DNA from: Saprospiraceae bacterium
GTDB lineage: Bacteria; Bacteroidota; Bacteroidia; Chitinophagales; Saprospiraceae
Reading direction: 5' to 3'
Length of the DNA: 64,000 nt
Assembly (NCBI GenBank): GCA_022841745.1
Contig: JALHQW010000036.1
Coordinates: 1 to 64,000 of the forward strand
The position numbers and the translations under genes are program-made. This document shows positions 25,097 to 34,700 of this stretch, in pieces (the stretch's first letter is position 1; each line of letters begins with the position of its first letter). The notes beneath the pieces were generated by a model that was not told the DNA's origin, did no database searches, and worked only from the letters and a program-made list of their open reading frames with translations.

Positions 25097-26393
25097 GGAT
25101 ACTTATCCTGAAAATGGTGCCTTTGCCCGGCTTGCTCTCGAACGAGATGGAGCCGTTCAACAGATTTAGGTAACGCTTTACGATATTAAGGCCAAGGCCG
25201 GTGCCTTGAATGTTTTCGACATTGTGCGCCCGGAAAAACCGCTCGAAGAGGTGCGGTTGTTCTTCCTCTGGTATGCCAATACCTTGGTCTTCGACCTCTA
25301 GGAGCAGTTGTTGGTCGCTTACCCGAATACGGCAGTGGATGGGCTTGCCAGCTTCGGAGTATTTGCTGGCATTGGATATAAGGTTATAGACGATGCTTTT
25401 TAGGATTTTCTTATCCAAAAAAACTTCCTCATCGCAATGGTCGTGTTCCTGAACGATGTGCTGCCCCTGCTTCAATAGTCCCTGAACTTCATCCTCCGCT
25501 TCCGTGCAGAACTCAGTTAGCCGGAAATAAACGGCTTGTGTCTGCACCTTTCCCTCTTCCAATTTGCTAAGTGAAAGAAAATCGTTCAGAATGGCCGTTA
25601 AGGTTGTAACGGCGTTCTTTATTCGCTTCAGGTGCTTGGCACGCTTTTCTTGGTGTTCTTCACCTCCTGAGTAGGATTCTGCCAAATCAGCAGAGGAAAG
25701 TACCGTGCTGAGCGGTGTTCGGAACTCATGCGAGGCCATGCTGACGAACCGGGACTTCAACTCGTTCAGTTGTTTCTCTTTTTCAAGGGCCTTGAGGAGT
25801 TCAACTTCTTTTTTGCGAAGCGCCTCCTCTGCTGCCCGGCGTTCTTCTGCTTCTTGATGCAATTCTTGGTTGAGGCTCAACAGCCGATTGACGGCATCGG
25901 AAAGTTCTTCTGTTCGTTGCACCACTTTTTGCTCCAAGCGGTCGTTCTGCAGTTCCAGCTCCACGTTCAGTTTTCGTATTTCTTCCTGTGCAAGCTTCAC
26001 GGCAGTCAAGTCGTGGATGATACCTGTGAATACTCGACGACCCTCTACATTCGTCTCGCTCACAGCAAGGCGGATTGGCAGCTCAACGCCATCTTTCCGA
26101 CGCCCAGTCACTTCCCTTCCAATACCAATGATGCGGGGCTCTCTCGTTTCTATATACCGCCGGATATAGCCATCGTGGCTGGAACGGTCGGTACTGGTCA
26201 TGAGCATGGATATATTGTTGCCCAATACCTCACTGGCTTGGTACCCAAAGAGCTTTTCAGCTGCTGGGTTCATGCTCTCAACGATGCCCCGCTCATCAAT
26301 GGTGAAAATTGCATCAATGGCCGTATTGAATATTGCATTCAAATAGGCAGCCACGTCCTCTGGACTCTTTAAATATGGCAACTGATTCTTCAA
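25077..26393 (-). CDS. PAS-domain sensor histidine kinase
   Basis: 438-residue soluble kinase with no membrane helix. PAS domain at about 15-130 (AIDAIFTIDERGIVESMNPA, LFGYQASEVLG), a long coiled coil (about 135-215), HisKA with phospho-accepting H in FVSMASHEFRTPLSTVLSSA, and HATPase with N box NLISNASKYS, G1 DQGIGIP and G2 GTGLGLNIV. No haem-binding histidine can be claimed for the PAS. Partner is the receiver-Crp gene downstream. The first plausible start is TTG at 26393; the next ATG (residue 41) would delete part of the PAS domain. Confidence 0.92.
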   Translation of the reverse strand: MKNQLPYLKSPEDVAAYLNAIFNTAIDAIFTIDERGIVESMNPAAEKLFGYQASEVLGNNISMLMTSTDRSSHDGYIRRYIETREPRIIGIGREVTGRRKDGVELPIRLAVSETNVEGRRVFTGIIHDLTAVKLAQEEIRKLNVELELQNDRLEQKVVQRTEELSDAVNRLLSLNQELHQEAEERRAAEEALRKKEVELLKALEKEKQLNELKSRFVSMASHEFRTPLSTVLSSADLAESYSGGEEHQEKRAKHLKRIKNAVTTLTAILNDFLSLSKLEEGKVQTQAVYFRLTEFCTEAEDEVQGLLKQGQHIVQEHDHCDEEVFLDKKILKSIVYNLISNASKYSEAGKPIHCRIRVSDQQLLLEVEDQGIGIPEEEQPHLFERFFRAHNVENIQGTGLGLNIVKRYLNLLNGSISFESKPGKGTIFRISIPLTVDG

Positions 26394-26647
26394 TGTTGAG
26401 TTTTTATCCGGCAGAACTGCTGATATTCAACAGTTTCACTCATTTACCTCTTCTAAAACACTGCAAAGTACCTAAGCTCTCCCAACTGACAAAATGCATT
26501 TAATCACGAAAACAGGGTGACAAAAGTCATCGTGGGTGGCTTTGGCTGCCCGCAACTTTGCCTCGAAAGATTACCTATCACTATAGCAAAGCAATGGAAT
26601 TGACGCTTTAGGAAGCAAGGACATTGCAGCGCACAAAAGAATGAAAA

Positions 26648-27106
26648 ATGAACGTCATCGCACCAATCTCCACCATTATGACATCCAAGCTGTTGACAGT
26701 CGCACCTGACGACAGCTTGATGGAGGTCAAAGCCATCTTTGACCAGCACAAGATACACCATATTCCCGTTGTTCGGTACAAGCACATCGAGGGCATCATC
26801 AGCAAAACTGACTTCCTGCACTTCTTGCACGGCTTCAAGGGCAACGAGATGGACAAGTTCATTGATGAAACAAGGCTCCGTTCCTGGAGGGCCGAGGAAA
26901 TCATGACCAAGGGCCTTGCCAAGGTAGAAAGCACTGACCCTATTCGCACGGCGCTTGAAGTGTTCCTCGTCAACCGTTTTCACGCCATACCCGTGGTGGA
27001 CAACGACGAACTCGTGGGCATCGTGACCACTTTCGACATCATCAGGGCCATTGAAAACGAACCAATACCGCTTGAAGATTATAAGAAAGCGCAACAAATG
27101 CACTAA
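26648..27106 (+). CDS. Tandem CBS-domain protein
   Basis: 152-residue protein made of two CBS motifs that would form one Bateman module: PISTIMTSKLLTVAPDDSLM to GIISKTDFLHFL, then AEEIMTKGLAKVESTDPI to GIVTTFDIIRAIE. CBS pairs bind adenosine nucleotides and report energy state. It is divergent from the PAS kinase and lies 15 bp before a universal stress gene, so it probably belongs to an energy or stress response unit. No catalytic domain is attached. Confidence 0.93.
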   Translation: MNVIAPISTIMTSKLLTVAPDDSLMEVKAIFDQHKIHHIPVVRYKHIEGIISKTDFLHFLHGFKGNEMDKFIDETRLRSWRAEEIMTKGLAKVESTDPIRTALEVFLVNRFHAIPVVDNDELVGIVTTFDIIRAIENEPIPLEDYKKAQQMH

Positions 27107-27121
27107 CCATTTGTTTTTAGT

Positions 27122-28231
27122 ATGACTACAATTAAAATTCTTGGCATCGAGGGGAGTTCACAGACTCGCCAACTCCGCTCCAACCTGGTAGAGGCGCTTG
27201 CCGCTTTAGGCATCAGGGCTGTTGTGGAAAACGTGTCAGGGATGGAAAGGCTGATGAAATACCGTATCAATGGCATTCCGGCATTGGTGGTGGACGGAAC
27301 GGTGGTGCTTCAAAAGCTCGTGCCGCCCGCCGAAGATCTTAAGATTTTGCTAAACGCCTTCGTTGAAGGGGCTTTCAAACAATTTGCCATGAAAAACATC
27401 ATCGTTCCCACCGACTTCTCGCCTGCTGCAAAGGGGGCATTCCAGTTCGCACTCGACCTTGCCGAACTGCAAGACGGCAAGGTGAAGGTTGTACATGTTT
27501 ATCACCCCGAATTCGACCCAGACAGCAGTTGGCTGAACAACAGCTTTTTGGATGGCGTAGGCAACGCTAAAGAGCGGCTTGACGCCTTTGTGAAAGAAGA
27601 ACTCAACTACGCCGCCGCTGGTGGCGTAGCTATAGACGTAAAAGTGGAACAAGAGGTCATCACGGGGTTTGCCGTTGACGAAATCCTCCAAATTTCGAAG
27701 CGAAAAGAGGTTGACCTAATCGTAATGGGAAGCACGGGGGAGAAGGGGTTCCTAGAGAAAATGTTCGGCAGCGTGTCCACCAACGTCACGCAGCGGGCCG
27801 AGTGCCCCGTGATGCTCGTGCCTCACGGTGTACAGTTCCGTGGGTTCCGCCACATCATGTACGCCAGCAACTACGAGGCCGCCGAACGCCCCACCCTGCA
27901 TAGGATAGTGGATGTGGCCAATGCCTTCCATGCCGACATCCACTTTGTACACGTGGCCGAAGAAGGCGATACAAGGAGCTATCAGGAAATTGAAAACCGG
28001 CTTTTCAACGTGCTCTTCAACGGCGAAGACCCATCGTTCGCTTTCAGCCTCACAAAGGTAGAAGGCCACTCCGTTGTGGATGGCTTGAACGACTACGCCC
28101 TCAAGCACAATATTGACCTCGTGGTGATGGTCTGCCCGCACCGCAATTTCTGGGAACAACTCTTCCATAAGAGCGTGACCAAGGCTATGGCACTCAACAC
28201 CAAGCTGCCGATATTGGTGCTGCACGGTTAG
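27122..28231 (+). CDS. Universal stress protein: thioredoxin_3-like domain fused to two UspA domains
   Basis: 369 residues. Residues 1-80 align with the small thioredoxin_3 fold (KILGIEGSSQTRQLRSNLVE, RINGIPALVVDGTVVLQK) but the usual CxxC is replaced by GSSQ, so redox activity is not expected. UspA domain 1 (about 90-235) begins MKNIIVPTDFSPAAKGAFQF and has an ATP-type GSTGEKGFLEKMFGS followed by CPVMLVP. Domain 2 (about 240-369) is more divergent. The internal MKNIIVPTDF is a possible secondary start. It is in an apparent operon with the CBS gene. Confidence 0.92.
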   Translation: MTTIKILGIEGSSQTRQLRSNLVEALAALGIRAVVENVSGMERLMKYRINGIPALVVDGTVVLQKLVPPAEDLKILLNAFVEGAFKQFAMKNIIVPTDFSPAAKGAFQFALDLAELQDGKVKVVHVYHPEFDPDSSWLNNSFLDGVGNAKERLDAFVKEELNYAAAGGVAIDVKVEQEVITGFAVDEILQISKRKEVDLIVMGSTGEKGFLEKMFGSVSTNVTQRAECPVMLVPHGVQFRGFRHIMYASNYEAAERPTLHRIVDVANAFHADIHFVHVAEEGDTRSYQEIENRLFNVLFNGEDPSFAFSLTKVEGHSVVDGLNDYALKHNIDLVVMVCPHRNFWEQLFHKSVTKAMALNTKLPILVLHG

Positions 28232-28258
28232 AGGTATGAGGTGTGAGGTATGAGGTAT
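28231..28258. repeat. GAGGTAT direct-repeat array, left side
   Basis: Three to four copies of GAGGTATGAGGTGTGAGG directly after the Usp stop. Complementary to the longer array at 28741-28796 on the other side of the four-helix-bundle gene. Confidence 0.7.
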
Positions 28259-28268
28259 TTTGGGGGCG

Positions 28269-28703
28269 CTACTTCTTGGCAAGGTTGTTTTTTTTGGTCA
28301 TGATGATGGAGGTGATGATTTTGTCCAATTCCAGTGCATCCACATAGATGGACTCAAATTCGGCCTCGGTGAGGTAGGAGGTTGCGTAGAGCAATTCCAG
28401 CCAATATTGGCTTTCGTTGCATTCCTTGAGGCTGACGCCCAATTTATGGACAAAATCAGGCCCGCTTTCGCCCCGGTAGGCTTCCCGGATATTTGAGCCG
28501 ACCGAAGTGCCCGCATCCTGCAATTGGCCGCTCATCGAATATTCTTTCTTCTCTTTATTCAAGTATTGCCTCAGTTTTACGACCCTAACCGCAAAGGCAA
28601 AACTCTTCGCCTTCACCACTTTTCCGCTTTCGGAATTAGCGGCTTTTTCACCTAAGTGCTTGACCCTCAGCTGCTTGATTTTGTCGCTGAAATTGTCCCC
28701 CAT
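28269..28703 (-). CDS. Four-helix-bundle protein (23S rRNA intervening-sequence family)
   Basis: 144-residue helical protein. The core FAVRVVKLRQYLNKE, QLQDAGTSVGSNIREAYRGE and FVHKLGVSLKECNESQYWLELL matches the four-helix-bundle family found both inside 23S rRNA intervening sequences and as free genes in Bacteroidota; the biochemical role is not known. Start at MGDNFSD; an upstream in-frame TTG exists. The gene is bracketed by inverted GAGGTAT arrays, suggesting a cassette inserted between the Usp and MscS genes. Confidence 0.88.
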   Translation of the reverse strand: MGDNFSDKIKQLRVKHLGEKAANSESGKVVKAKSFAFAVRVVKLRQYLNKEKKEYSMSGQLQDAGTSVGSNIREAYRGESGPDFVHKLGVSLKECNESQYWLELLYATSYLTEAEFESIYVDALELDKIITSIIMTKKNNLAKK

Positions 28704-28740
28704 AGCATTGCCTTTTATCAAAATTGAAAAAAATCACTCC

Positions 28741-28796
28741 CCTCCATACCTCATACCTCCATACCTCATACCTCATACCTCCACACCTCATACCTC
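28741..28796. repeat. GAGGTAT array, right side (inverted relative to left)
   Basis: About seven copies of ATACCTC (CCTCCATACCTCATACCTCC and so on), ending at the MscS stop codon. Pairs with 28231-28258 across the intervening gene. Confidence 0.75.
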
Positions 28797-29621
28797 TCAA
28801 GCGCCTATCTCACCCAATTCCACCCCATCCGAGTAGGCGATAGTTACATTGTTTTCGTGAAAAGCTGTCTTGATGGCTTTGTGTATCTCAAAAATCCCAT
28901 CCCAATAGTCGTCCGGCTTCACAAAGGGGCGCACGGCTACCAATATATTATGGCTGTCGAAACGCTCAATACCCACCTCTGGGGCAGGTGTTTTCAGCAC
29001 GAGCGGCACAGCATGCATCGCATTCAGAAGCACTTCTTTTACCCTTGGGAAGCTCTCCATATAGGGCATCGTTACATTCAACTCAATGCGGATGGCTCCC
29101 TTTGCGCTGAAATTGGTGATGGTACCGTCAATGACCTTTCCATTGGGCACTATCTGCGTTTTCAGGCCCGGTGTCACAAGGATGGTGTTGAAGATGTGGA
29201 TGTCCTCCACCTTACCGAACTTGCCCGCCACCTCCACGATATCGCTGATTTTATAAGGCTTGAACACGAGGATGAGGATGCCTGCGGCAAAATTGCTGAG
29301 GCTGCCCTGCAAGGCAAACCCCACGGCAAAGCCCGCCGCCGCCAGTATCCCCACGATGCTCGTCGTCTCGATGCCGATGATAGTTGCCGCAGCGAGCAGT
29401 ACAACGGCCTTCATGGCAATGCCCGCAAAGGAGACGAAGAACGGCCCAACATCTTTGCTGAAATTGGCTTTTTCGAGCGAAAGGGCGAAGAGGTTGGCTA
29501 TTTTTTTTGCCAACCAAAAACCCGCTATGAGTAGTATAATGGCTCCCGCCAACTTGGGGGCAAAGGTGACGGCAAAGTCTATTGCCTTGTCGTAGTAGCC
29601 TTGGAGTTGTTGTTCGTTCAT
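28797..29621 (-). CDS. MscS-family mechanosensitive ion channel
   Basis: 274-residue small-conductance channel that releases solutes on hypo-osmotic shock. Three membrane helices (about 20-125), the pore-lining helix being GILAAAGFAVGFALQGSLSN followed by FAAGILILVFKPYKISDIVE, the classic MscS signature. The cytoplasmic beta domain (QIVPNGKVIDGTITNFSA) and alpha/beta domain are complete. Minus strand, followed by the four-helix-bundle gene. Confidence 0.95.
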   Translation of the reverse strand: MNEQQLQGYYDKAIDFAVTFAPKLAGAIILLIAGFWLAKKIANLFALSLEKANFSKDVGPFFVSFAGIAMKAVVLLAAATIIGIETTSIVGILAAAGFAVGFALQGSLSNFAAGILILVFKPYKISDIVEVAGKFGKVEDIHIFNTILVTPGLKTQIVPNGKVIDGTITNFSAKGAIRIELNVTMPYMESFPRVKEVLLNAMHAVPLVLKTPAPEVGIERFDSHNILVAVRPFVKPDDYWDGIFEIHKAIKTAFHENNVTIAYSDGVELGEIGA

Positions 29622-29724
29622 GCGTTTTATAAATTAGAAAAGCCCTCACTACCTGAGTGTGAGAGCATCAAAATGTTTGTTTTGAAGTACTCGCTTTTAA
29701 AATTGATGCCTTGATTCACCTATT

Positions 29725-29814
29725 TAGCAGTCACTTTAGAGAGGAGGGGTTATCAAACCCCGGTGTTCCGGAACACCGGGGTTTGATAACCCCTCCTCTC
29801 TAAAGTGACTGCTA
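29725..29814. repeat. Perfect 90-bp palindrome
   Basis: 45-bp arms with no mismatch and no loop, centre between 29769 and 29770 (GTGTTCC/GGAACAC). Core GGGTTATCAAACCC and flank GAGAGG match the palindrome at 7089-7152. Sits in the 228-bp gap upstream of MscS and downstream of the barrel gene. Confidence 0.92.
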
Positions 29815-29849
29815 TCAACTTGAAATGCGTTCATCTGAATTAAATCCAC

Positions 29850-30551
29850 TTAAAACATTACGCCCAAGTGCAGGATGATGGCATTCATCGTCGCCTTGGA
29901 CTCGGCGTTGTTGTAGTCCTTGGTCACATCGGTGAAAATCCGCTGGTAGTTGACACCAGCTACCAGTGACGTTGATTCATTGACATTGTACTCAATGCCA
30001 CCCCCAACGCCCCATGAGAGCGCAAGCGGGGTGACCTCCTTCTTGATATCCTTCACGTCCTCATTAATGTCTTGGTATTGAATCTGCCCCTTGGCTTGCG
30101 ACTTGAAGCCCAACGTGATGATGGGTAGCTCTGCGTAATAGCGCAAGAAGCCGATTTCATTGGTGCGCACCTTCAGGCCAAATGGAATCTCCACGTACTG
30201 TATTTTGTAACGTAGGTCTGTATTTGCAGGGAAGGGCTTGAATATAACCCCATTTGGGATTTCTGAGCGTTGCCAAACCTCCAAGGGTAGCTTGTGCAAC
30301 AACTGTCCGCCCTGATTGAACCCAAAGCCAAGGCCGATAGTGAAGGCATAATTCTCACGGAAAAATATTTCGCCCCGTGCGCCTAATTTCAGGCCGAGGT
30401 TCGTACCGTTGTTGCCGATTTCGTCGGCATCGGTGGTCATCCAGGAGAAGGTTGGGCTGACCTGAAAACCCAGCCGCAGGTCTTTGTCCTGGGCAAATGC
30501 TGCACTCATAGCGAGCGCAAAAAAGGCGGTGATTGCAACAATTTTTTTCAT
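29850..30551 (-). CDS. Outer-membrane beta-barrel protein (PorT-like fold class)
   Basis: 233 residues: signal peptide (KKIVAITAFFALAMSAAFAQ) and alternating amphipathic strands typical of an eight-stranded Bacteroidota barrel (RLGFQVSPTFSWMTTD, YAFTIGLGFGFNQGG, VEIPFGLKVRTNEIGFLRYY, SLVAGVNYQRIFTDV). The C-terminus ends in a hydrophobic strand with final phenylalanine (IILHLGVMF), as in barrels inserted by BamA. Resembles the porin-family/PorT domain, but a specific T9SS role is not claimed. Confidence 0.85.
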   Translation of the reverse strand: MKKIVAITAFFALAMSAAFAQDKDLRLGFQVSPTFSWMTTDADEIGNNGTNLGLKLGARGEIFFRENYAFTIGLGFGFNQGGQLLHKLPLEVWQRSEIPNGVIFKPFPANTDLRYKIQYVEIPFGLKVRTNEIGFLRYYAELPIITLGFKSQAKGQIQYQDINEDVKDIKKEVTPLALSWGVGGGIEYNVNESTSLVAGVNYQRIFTDVTKDYNNAESKATMNAIILHLGVMF

Positions 30552-30565
30552 CTAACTTTGTTTTT

Positions 30566-30684
30566 TATGGCTTCATTGCCGCATGGCTGTACTGTTTCAT
30601 GGTTTCACTGTTTCATGGCCAATGCCGTGCAGAACCATGAAACATTGAAGCCATGAAGCCATGAAGCCATGTATCAATGAATCT
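30566..30684. repeat. CATGGCTTCA hairpin array between divergent genes
   Basis: ATGGCTTCATTGCCGCATGG and TGTTTCATGGTTTCACTG (left) face CCATGAAACATTGAAGCC and CATGAAGCCATGAAGCC (right). It fills the whole divergent gap between the barrel gene and gldB, so it cannot be a terminator for either. Same unit family as 50768-50860. Confidence 0.8.
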
Positions 30685-31728
30685 ATGAACGTCAGAACCA
30701 GTCTATTTCTTCTATTCGCACTGCTGCTTTGTGTAACTGCCTGCGAATGCGGCAAAGGTAAAGATATTCCGAATGTTACGGGCATACCTGTGGAGGTCAA
30801 GTTGAGGCGCTTCGACCAAGGTCTTTTCGGCCTTGACACGAACAACGTGGCTTCCAGCCTTGAAAAGCTGGAAGTTGACTATCCAGACTTCGCCCCCGTC
30901 TTCTTCGGCCAGGTGCTCGGTTCCACCGACTCGACCATTGCCCCTGAGGGGCACGAAAAATATGTGCAGGGGTTCGTCACCCACCCCACCGTGCGCAAAC
31001 TGTACGATACCTGCCAAATCGTTTTCCCCGATTTGAAATGGTTAGAGAAGGATTTCAAACAAGCTTTCCAGTTCTACAAATACTATTTCCCGACACAACC
31101 ACTATCGGGCGAGGTGGTCACCTACCTGTCGGAATACACGGTGGGCGGCTTCCTGTATGGCGAAAATTCCATCGGCGTCGGCCTTGATTTTTACCTCGGC
31201 GAGAACTACCCCTACTTGGCCTATAACCCATCGAACCCCAATTTCTCAGCCTACCTGACCCGTACTTTCAACCGTGACCATATCGTGGCGAAATCCATGC
31301 GGATGCTGGTGCAGGACCTGCTCGGCCCAGCTAAGGGCAGCCGCATGATTGATTACATGATTCACAACGGGAAGGAACTATATGTGCTCGACCGACTGCT
31401 GCCATACTCGCCCGACAGCGTGAAGTTTGAATTTTCGCAGCCGCAGGTGGAATGGTGCGAGGAGAATGAGGCGAACATCTGGGCCTATTTTTTCTCCGAA
31501 AGCCTGCTCTATTCCACTGATTTTGGCACCTTTCGCAAGTTTGTGGAGCACAGCCCGAACTCGCCCGGCATGCCCAAGGAAGCGCCCGGCCGCACCGCCA
31601 ACTGGCTCGGCCTGCAAATCGTGAAAGCGTTCATGAAGAAGAATCCGAATACCTCGTTGGAACAATTGATGGCGATGACGGATGCGCAGTTTATTATGGA
31701 TAAGTCGAAGTACAAGCCGGAGCGGTAA
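30685..31728 (+). CDS. gldB: Gliding motility lipoprotein GldB
   Basis: 347-residue lipoprotein required for gliding and type IX secretion in Flavobacterium johnsoniae. Lipobox LLLCVTAC near residue 20, then the family pattern VEVKLRRFDQGLFGLD, LEVDYPDFAPVFFGQVLGS, EYTVGGFLYGENSIGVGLDF and WEFFSE-like segment AYFFSESLLYSTDFGTFRKF, ending with NTSLEQLMAMTDAQF. Starts at MNVRTSLF; the upstream in-frame ATG lies in the repeat array. Its stop is only 3 bp from the stop of the converging helicase gene. Confidence 0.92.
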   Translation: MNVRTSLFLLFALLLCVTACECGKGKDIPNVTGIPVEVKLRRFDQGLFGLDTNNVASSLEKLEVDYPDFAPVFFGQVLGSTDSTIAPEGHEKYVQGFVTHPTVRKLYDTCQIVFPDLKWLEKDFKQAFQFYKYYFPTQPLSGEVVTYLSEYTVGGFLYGENSIGVGLDFYLGENYPYLAYNPSNPNFSAYLTRTFNRDHIVAKSMRMLVQDLLGPAKGSRMIDYMIHNGKELYVLDRLLPYSPDSVKFEFSQPQVEWCEENEANIWAYFFSESLLYSTDFGTFRKFVEHSPNSPGMPKEAPGRTANWLGLQIVKAFMKKNPNTSLEQLMAMTDAQFIMDKSKYKPER

Positions 31729-31731
31729 TAG

Positions 31732-34700
31732 CTACAAAACAACCTCCTCCAACTCCCCATCGCTCAATCCACCCAACCATGTCTCCCCATCGGTGGCCGT
31801 GAGCTCGGCCAGTTCCTTTTTCCAATGGAACATGTCGTCAATCCGCTCCTCTAGGCTGTACTTGGTGATGAGTCGCCAAGTCATAATGTCGGGGGAAAGC
31901 ACGGAGCGGCTGGCATGGGCTTCGAGCAGGGGGTTCCACCAGGTATCGAAGTGGATGAGGTGGCTTGCCGTGGAGAAGTTGAGGTCGGGGCCGCCCATGC
32001 GCAATGAGACGATGATGGTGTCGGCCTCTGGTTTTGCCTGGAAGGCATCCACCATTTGCTCCCTAACGAGACGGTTGGTGCTGCCGAGCAGTAGCATCGG
32101 TTCTTTGCGGAACTCGTCCTTGAGGTAGCGCACGAGCAGTTCTGCCGTTTCCTGGTACTGCGTCAGTATCACTACTTTTTCTTTGTTCTCGTAAATATTG
32201 TCGAGCAGCGCAAACAGCAGTTCCACCTTTCCGGAGAGTTCCGGCACAGTGGCTCCTTTTTTCAGGTATTGGTAGGGGTGGTTGCAGACCTGCTTGAGGG
32301 CGGTCGCCAATTTCACCACAATGTTCTGGCGGCGCTGTGGCTCCTTTTCGGCCATGATGGCCTTAAGCCCCTGGTTTGCAATGTTTTCATACAGGGCGGC
32401 CTGTCCGGGCATCATGTTGGCGTACTGGCGGTGCTCCACCTTTTTGGGCATATCAGCCAGGTCGAGCTTGTCGGTCTTGCGGCGGCGCAGCACGAACGGG
32501 GCTGAAATCTTGCGCAGGTGTACGGCCCGGCGCTGCTCATGCTCCCGCCGGATGGGGTGTACGAAGTGGTCAGTGAACTCCCGCCAGGTTCCAAGGTAGC
32601 CGGGGTTCACAAAATCCATCAGGCTCCAGAGCGAGGCAAGGCTGCTCTCCACCTCTGTGCTGCAAACGGCGATGCGCACTGGAACACCCAACGACTTCGC
32701 TATTTTTGTGAGTCCCGCATGAGGGTTCTTGATGCGCTGCGCTTCGTCAAGCACGATGCAGTGCCAGTTCATTTCACGAAGCAAATCTACATCGTTGCGA
32801 AGGTCATTGTAGGAAGCCAGCACCATGTCGGCCTCTGTGGAAGGCGCTTCGCCACGGTACATTTCCACCTTTACTTTGCCCGCATATTTTTCCAATTGCG
32901 TCAGCCAGTTTGCATGGAAAGCCTGTGGCACTACCACGAGCGCCTTGTGGGTCTTGAGCAATCCCTCTTCCTTGAACTTTGAGATGGCTGCAATGACTGG
33001 GAGCGTTTTCCCAAGCCCCAAATCATCGGCCAAGATACTGCCGTAGCCGAGCCGGGCATTTTTCAACAACCAGTCAAAGGCGATAAGCTGGTGCAGGTAG
33101 GGGTCAACGGTTAGGCCACGGGGCAGGTTGGTCTTGATGGGTTGGGTATATTCCCTCAGCACCGTCGCTGCATCCAAGGAAACGGTAACAGTCATGCCCA
33201 TATAATCCTCCGCCAATAATGCTTGCAACAGCTCGTTGCCAACGGGTTTGGGTGGCTCCTCCAGTTTGTCGAAAAGGCGCATCAATTCATCCTCGTCGAG
33301 CAGCACGTATTTGTCATGCCATTTCACGAGGCCGTCTTCGTTTCGCACCAATTTTTCGAACTCCTTGACGGGCATCATTTCATTGCCCATCTGCACCTGC
33401 CATTCAAAACCGATGGCTTCCTCTATGGGCACGTGCCCCGTCGTTTTTTTGCGGCTGAGGCGCTTGGCGAGCAGTGCTGCCTTAGGCGTCACTGCTGTTT
33501 CCATGCCTTGCGGCAATATGGTCTTGATGCCAAAAACTGCCACCACAGGCTGGGTTTGCACCATGAATTCGAGGAAACGGGTGGGGTTGTAGCTGGGTAT
33601 GTATTTGCCGTCGGTGGCCAAGATTTTCGTAATGTGGGAGAAAATGTCGGCCAGTGGGGCGATGTCCTTCACCACGTCGTCCTTCACGTGTTCGAACCGC
33701 TTTTGCTGTAAAAACTGGCTGAACGTCACGGGCGGAACCAGTGGGGCCGAGCGCTGCTCTACCAGCAGCTCAATGGTATATTCGCCATCAAGGTCTTCCA
33801 CCCGCAGCACGGGGGCAAAGTCTTTCCTTGGCGGGTAAAAGGGCTGGAGCCATTTCTGGAGCAACTGCGCCTCTTCTTCATTTTCAATGGCTTGTACGGC
33901 ATCAATGGGCTGGCCGTGCAGCATTTTCACCACCAAATGGGAATAGGGGTTCACGTTTTCCCGCACACAATCGCCGATGAACAGCGAGCAAATTGTGTTC
34001 AAGGTCTCGGCTGGCGAGAAGATAAAAGGAACGCCATTTTTTTCTACCGTTAGCAGGCTGGGTGGCAGCGACTCTGCCAGTTTATCGAACGCCAACCGCA
34101 CCTCTTCCACCGCCATTAACGGCACCCAGCGAATGCGGTAAACGCCTTGGCCACAGGCCAGCAGTTGGGGCAGGATGGCGCCTTTCTCGGCAAGGTTGAG
34201 CGAGAAGGACATGGCATCCAACATAGCCGAAACGGTAGGGTGCGTATCGCCCTGTGCTTCGAGGTCATATTCCAGCAGCAAGTGCAGCAGCTCATCGGCA
34301 TGGGCCTTGGCGGGCTTGTTCTTCTCGTCCAGGATGTGCAGTTTCTTGGGGAAGAGCTGCGGGTCGAGCACCAATTGCAATTTATCCCCCGTTACGATGC
34401 TGCCAGTGATATCAGCTGGCGGATAGTCGCCCTTCAGGAACATTTCAGCGGCTGCCGATGCGCTCTCGTAGCACTCAATCACCGCTTCCATGAGGTCTAT
34501 TTCCTTGAAAACGGGCTGCGGCTTGAACAGGCGCATCAAGTGGACGCCCACCTCTGGCAACAGCGTAAAATCAATATCGGGTGCTACCGCAATGGGCTTT
34601 TTGGGCTTGGGCTCGTCGTCGTCCTCATCTTGGATGGGGGTCGGAGGCAAGGGCTGTAGCAGGTTGCTGATGGCCGTCACCTGTTCCGATTTTTTCTCCG

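Noticed and set aside
26504-27103. 199-codon open frame opposite the CBS gene
   Set aside because: The plus-strand frame encodes two clear CBS motifs; the antisense product has none.
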